Below are positions 60,148 through 64,000 of a stretch of 64,000 bases of DNA, one piece after another. The notes below the pieces were generated by a model. It saw nothing but the letters and a program-made list of their open reading frames with translations, was not told the origin of the DNA and did not search any database. The number at the start of each line of letters is the position of its first letter. Position 1 is the first letter of the stretch. This stretch comes from Wansuia hejianensis (GTDB lineage Bacteria; Bacillota; Clostridia; Lachnospirales; Lachnospiraceae), in assembly GCF_014337215.1 (NCBI RefSeq), contig NZ_CP060635.1, positions 943,501 to 1,007,500 of the forward strand, written 5' to 3'. A program made the translations under genes and the position numbers.

Positions 60148-63050
60148 AGAAACTACTGAATAAAATATTTTCTCAGCGTTCGTTGATCCTGCTGGCCATT
60201 TTTCTGGTCATGACAGTGATACTCATCACCAGAATCTTCCAGCTTCAAATCGTGCACGGCGAAGATTATGCTGAGAACTTTACGGTTGCAACCACAAAAG
60301 AACGGAATCTGAAAAGCACCAGAGGTAACATTTACGATGTAAACGGCAGATTGCTGGCTTACAACGAGCTTTCCAATTCTGTCACGCTGGAGGATAACGG
60401 AACCTACGCGACCACCAGAGAAAAACAGCTTTCCCTGAACGGAGAGATTTACCGACTGGTCAAGCTGATTGAGGCAAACGGCGATTCGATCACAGACGAT
60501 TTTCACATTATTCTGGACGAAAGCGGTAACTTTGCCTTCGATGTGGACGAGGGAATCACCCGGAACCGTTTCCGGGCAGATGTCTACGGCCACCAGAAGA
60601 TTGAACAGCTGAAAGCAGACGAGGCGAACGCTACCGCAGACCAGATCATGGATTATCTGAGCAGTTCGGAACGCTTTGCGCTGTTTAACGCGGATCGTCC
60701 GTATACAGAAGCAGAGCTGGTTTCCCATGGCCTTCCGGCGGAGCTCACAAAGGATGAACAGCTGAAAATAGTCATCGTACGCTATCAGCTTTCTCTGACG
60801 GGATATCAGAAGTATATGCAGGTTACCATCGCTACCAATGTCAGCGCGGAGACTGTCGCGGCCGTTAAGGAAAATGCGGACAGTCTTCAGGGTGTGGATA
60901 TTGCGGAAGATTCCATCCGGGTATACAATGATGCAGAGGCTCTTGCTCCGATCATCGGCTATACAGGGCGTCCGTCTTCTGAAGAGCTGGAAACCCTTCA
61001 GGAGCAGCGGGATGATTATACCAGCGCCTCCATTATCGGTAAGACCGGAATTGAACAGTTTATGGAGACCACCCTTCAGGGAACGGATGGCTCCGAAGAG
61101 GTCACTGTCGATAATCTGGGGAAGGTGCTTGCGATCCATGAGGATTCGCGGGTAGAGCCTCTTCAGGGCAACGATGTCTATCTGACCATTGACAGCGAAC
61201 TGCAGGTGGCCTGTTATCAGATCCTGGAACAGCGGCTGGCCGGAATACTGGTTTCCAATATCCAGAAGGTCAAGACCGTGGAAGAAGCTACGGTAGATCC
61301 CAATGACGCAGATGCGATTCCGATCCCGATTTATGATGTGTATAACGCTCTGATCGAGAACAGTGTGATTGATATCGAACATTTTACCGAAAGCGATGCC
61401 ACGGCTCTGGAGCAGCAGGTGTATCAGAAGTTCCTGGAGAAGCAGCAGCAGGTGTTCAACTGGATCAGCGGGGAACTGACCGGGGATCAGCCGTCCGCTT
61501 ATAAAGATCTCAGCGGTGAGATGAAAGAATACATGGACTATATTGTGGACGACATGCTGACGCAGGATACCGGGATTCTGGATTCCAGCGCGATTGATAC
61601 TGCAGACGCCGTGTATAAGGCATGGACGCGCGATGAGAGCATCAGCCTGAAAGAGTATCTCTCATATGCCGCCAGCCAGAACTGGATTGATATTTCCAAA
61701 CTTTCTGCCGACAGTGCTTACCTGAACTCAGATGAGGTCTATCAGGCGCTGACTTATTATATTTCTTCTTATCTGGCAGAAGATACCTGGTTCAGCAAGC
61801 TGCTCTATAAATATATGCTGCTGCAGGACCGGTTATATCCGGAAGAAGTTTGCCAGCTTCTGTATGACCAGAATATTCTGACCAAAGACGACGAGGCATA
61901 CAGCAGTTTCCAGGCTGGAACTCTGTCACCGGCAGATCTGATTCTCCAGAAGATCCAGTCTCTGGAGATCAAACCCAAGCAATTGGCTCTGGACCCATGT
62001 TCCGGATCAATTGTAGTGACGGAACCTGATACCGGGGAAGTGAGAGCGCTGGTAACCTATCCGGGCTATGACAACAACCGTTTAGCGAATCAGATGGATA
62101 CAGGATACTACAATCAGTTGTACAATGACCTGTCTACACCATTTTATAACAAAGCGACCCAGCAGCTGACGGCGCCCGGTTCTACTTTTAAGCCGGTCAT
62201 GGCTGCAGCCGCCCTGAACGAAGGAATCGTTGACAACAGCACAATCATTAACTGCAACGGCCTGTTTGGAGAGGGGCTTGTGGATAAGGGTGACCAGATC
62301 CACTGCTGGTATGCGCCCGGCCACGGGGACTTGAACATCATTGGAGGAATTCAGAATTCCTGCAACGTATTTTTCTGTACTATCGCCTACAGGCTGGGGC
62401 TGAACGGGGCGAATGAATTTGTCCAGAAAGACGCCCTGAGCAAGATTCAGACATATGCGCAGATGTTCAATCTGGATCAGAAAACCAATCTGCAGATCCC
62501 GGAATCCACTCCGCATATTTCGGATGAACTGGCGATCCCGTCTGCGATCGGGCAGGGTACCCATTCCTATACAACCTCCCAGCTGGCGCGTTATGCCTTG
62601 ACCATAAGGAATAACGGGGTCAGCTATGACCTGAACCTGCTGGATAAGGTGACGGATTCCTCTGGGAATCTCCTGGAAGAATTCTCGCCGCAGATTTCCA
62701 AGCAGACGCAGCTTTCTCAGGTGGTCTGGGATGATATTCACGAGGGCATGCGCGGCGTGATTCAGATCAGCAGCGAATTTGCGGATTTTCCAGTGGAGCT
62801 GTACGGCAAAACCGGTACTGCGCAGGAATCAAAAACCCGTCCAAACCATGCCTTATTTATCGGTTATTCCCATTATGGCGAGGAAGAAGATATTGCTTTT
62901 GCAATACGTATTGCCTATGGTTATTCTTCCACCAACGCCAAAATGGTAGCAAAAGATATGCTTCAATATTACTATAATCTGGAGGATGAAACAGAAGTTC
63001 TGACCGGAACATCCGCGCAGGAGGGAATTTCCAATACTGTAACGGATTAA
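60132..63050 (+). CDS. mrdA: Penicillin-binding protein 2, long form (class B transpeptidase)
   Basis: A 972-residue bitopic protein: membrane helix (about 15-36), pedestal domain (about 50-360; TRGNIYDVNGRLLAYNELSN), and a transpeptidase domain with S684-x-x-K (APGSTFKP), S743-C-N745 and K893-T-G. It crosslinks peptidoglycan in the elongasome with MreBCD. It is about 300 residues longer than usual; the extra material is an acidic helical insert at about 375-625, between pedestal and catalytic core. TTG start, 10 bases after GGAGGG inside mreD. Confidence 0.93.
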   Translation: MVKKIKKLLNKIFSQRSLILLAIFLVMTVILITRIFQLQIVHGEDYAENFTVATTKERNLKSTRGNIYDVNGRLLAYNELSNSVTLEDNGTYATTREKQLSLNGEIYRLVKLIEANGDSITDDFHIILDESGNFAFDVDEGITRNRFRADVYGHQKIEQLKADEANATADQIMDYLSSSERFALFNADRPYTEAELVSHGLPAELTKDEQLKIVIVRYQLSLTGYQKYMQVTIATNVSAETVAAVKENADSLQGVDIAEDSIRVYNDAEALAPIIGYTGRPSSEELETLQEQRDDYTSASIIGKTGIEQFMETTLQGTDGSEEVTVDNLGKVLAIHEDSRVEPLQGNDVYLTIDSELQVACYQILEQRLAGILVSNIQKVKTVEEATVDPNDADAIPIPIYDVYNALIENSVIDIEHFTESDATALEQQVYQKFLEKQQQVFNWISGELTGDQPSAYKDLSGEMKEYMDYIVDDMLTQDTGILDSSAIDTADAVYKAWTRDESISLKEYLSYAASQNWIDISKLSADSAYLNSDEVYQALTYYISSYLAEDTWFSKLLYKYMLLQDRLYPEEVCQLLYDQNILTKDDEAYSSFQAGTLSPADLILQKIQSLEIKPKQLALDPCSGSIVVTEPDTGEVRALVTYPGYDNNRLANQMDTGYYNQLYNDLSTPFYNKATQQLTAPGSTFKPVMAAAALNEGIVDNSTIINCNGLFGEGLVDKGDQIHCWYAPGHGDLNIIGGIQNSCNVFFCTIAYRLGLNGANEFVQKDALSKIQTYAQMFNLDQKTNLQIPESTPHISDELAIPSAIGQGTHSYTTSQLARYALTIRNNGVSYDLNLLDKVTDSSGNLLEEFSPQISKQTQLSQVVWDDIHEGMRGVIQISSEFADFPVELYGKTGTAQESKTRPNHALFIGYSHYGEEEDIAFAIRIAYGYSSTNAKMVAKDMLQYYYNLEDETEVLTGTSAQEGISNTVTD

Positions 63051-63113
63051 TTCCGTTTTACCTGGCAATCTACAAAAGAGAAAAAAAGTAGAACGGAAAT
63101 GAGGAGGAACAGT

Positions 63114-63893
63114 ATGAACGACGTAATTGTAGTAACATCTGGAAAAGGCGGTGTGGGAAAGACTACCACAGCCGCCAATCTGGGCATAGGGCTCGCAGCC
63201 CTTCAAAAAAAGGTTGTGATGGTGGATACCGATATCGGCCTCCGGAATCTGGATGTGGTTTTGGGACTGGAGAACAGGATTGTCTATAATCTGGTGGACG
63301 TGATCGAAGGCCGCTGCCGCCTCAAACAGGCGCTGATCCGGGACAAGCGCCAGAAGGATCTTTATTTGCTGCCATCCGCCCAGACCCGGGACAAGACTGC
63401 GGTGACTCCGGAACAGATGTGCAAGCTCTGTGAAGAATTGAAGACGGAATTCGATTATGTGATCCTGGATTGCCCGGCCGGGATTGAACAGGGATTCCAG
63501 AATGCCATTGCCGGAGCCAACCGGGCTGTAGTAGTTACCACGCCTGAGGTTTCATCCATCCGTGACGCAGACAGAATTATCGGTATTCTGGAGGCCTCCG
63601 ATCTGAGAGATATTTCTCTGGTCATCAACCGCATCCGCCCGGATATGGTGAAACGGGGGGAAATGATGTCGGTGGAGGATGTGGAAGAGATCCTGGCTGT
63701 ACCGCTGATCGGGGTCATTCCGGACGATGAGCATGTGGTTGTTGCCACGAACCAGGGCGAACCCATCACAGGCTCGGCTTCAGCCGCGGGAACTGCCTAC
63801 CAGAATATCAGCCGCCGGATCAACGGGGAAGAAGTGCCATACCTGGAGCTGACGGCAAAAAAAGGCTTCTTCCGGCGCATTTTCAAAAAATAG
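63114..63893 (+). CDS. minD: Septum site-determining ATPase MinD
   Basis: A 259-residue deviant-Walker ATPase: GKGGVGKTTTAANLG with the signature lysine, DTDIGLRNLD, DCPAGIEQGF, and a C-terminal amphipathic membrane helix (KKGFFRRIFKK). It positions the division site with MinC and MinE. GAGGAGG precedes ATG 63114. minC, commonly just upstream in Clostridia, is absent from the 63-base gap after pbp2. Confidence 0.96.
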   Translation: MNDVIVVTSGKGGVGKTTTAANLGIGLAALQKKVVMVDTDIGLRNLDVVLGLENRIVYNLVDVIEGRCRLKQALIRDKRQKDLYLLPSAQTRDKTAVTPEQMCKLCEELKTEFDYVILDCPAGIEQGFQNAIAGANRAVVVTTPEVSSIRDADRIIGILEASDLRDISLVINRIRPDMVKRGEMMSVEDVEEILAVPLIGVIPDDEHVVVATNQGEPITGSASAAGTAYQNISRRINGEEVPYLELTAKKGFFRRIFKK

Positions 63894-63903
63894 GAGGCAT
63901 TTC

Positions 63904-64000
63904 ATGGGTATGTTTCATGAACGGAAACAATTTTCCGGTACGGTAGCCCGGGAACGGCTGGCAACCCTGCTGAGCGCTGAACGGCTGGCCTGTTCTCCCC
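63904..64000 (+). CDS. minE: Cell division topological factor MinE, N-terminal part (partial)
   Basis: 32 codons before the window ends. MGMFHERKQFSG then VARERLATLLSAERLACSP matches the MinE N-terminal membrane-targeting and MinD-binding segment (A-x-x-RL...D/ER-x-x-CSP). RBS TAGGAGG 7 bases before ATG 63904, 10 bases after the minD stop. Confidence 0.9.
   Translation, partial: MGMFHERKQFSGTVARERLATLLSAERLACSP

Overview
The window looks like chromosomal DNA from a member of the Bacillota, class Clostridia, most likely a Lachnospiraceae species. GC content is about one half by eye, and ribosome binding sites are strong AGGAGG types. Clostridial and Bacillus-type neighbourhoods are present: gatCAB; tepA next to ftsK; yqfC-yqfD-phoH-ybeY; miaB-mutS-mutL-miaA followed by a Met-gamma-lyase-like gene; radC-mreBCD-pbp2-minDE. 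Sporulation-associated genes (yqfC, yqfD, a BofC-like protein) point to a spore former or a descendant of one. Almost everything is housekeeping. I see no phage, no intact transposon, no CRISPR array, no rRNA and no tRNA.

Layout. 1-4000: the end of dapL, a 630-base gap with a very long hairpin and degenerate tandem repeats, then gatCAB. 4000-8370: a small subtilisin-like protease, then an operon of a probable (Re)-citrate synthase, a GntR regulator and NADP-isocitrate dehydrogenase, with a palindromic operator at its promoter. 8400-14600: a MarR-regulated heterodimeric ABC exporter, then a glycogen debranching enzyme. 14600-19400: an ABC-F ATPase on the minus strand, rex, nnr and an orphan mazF. 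19400-25930: yebC, tepA, uppP, ftsK and a membrane zinc-ribbon/TPR protein. 26000-31800: nfnAB, a membrane FKBP on the minus strand, rlmH, a remnant of a sensor gene, a membrane endonuclease/phosphatase-fold protein and a DUF2284 protein. 31800-36620: yqfC-yqfD-phoH-ybeY, an array of extended hairpins, a DUF3048 lipoprotein and a BofC-like protein. 36620-38030: an AT-rich island holding decayed coding sequence and an unrecognised exported protein. 38100-45400: proB-DUF896-fthC-proA, an M14 carboxypeptidase, an MMPL transporter with three regularly spaced operators, and an amidohydrolase. 45400-57700: miaB, mutS, mutL, miaA, a Met-gamma-lyase-family PLP enzyme, two flavoproteins and radC. 57700-64000: mreBCD, pbp2, minD and the start of minE.

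How the genes connect. The citrate synthase/IDH operon would supply 2-oxoglutarate and NADPH, NfnAB links NADH, ferredoxin and NADPH, and Rex senses NADH/NAD+, so much of the redox balance is represented. mreBCD-pbp2-minDE is a cell-shape and division-site block.

The least ordinary material is non-coding: the 248-base hairpin near the left end, the four-hairpin array at 34878-35058, the 33-base-spaced operator array before the MMPL gene, and two promoters built into terminators. I found no clear new multi-gene system. All assignments come from reading the sequence alone; no database search was run.
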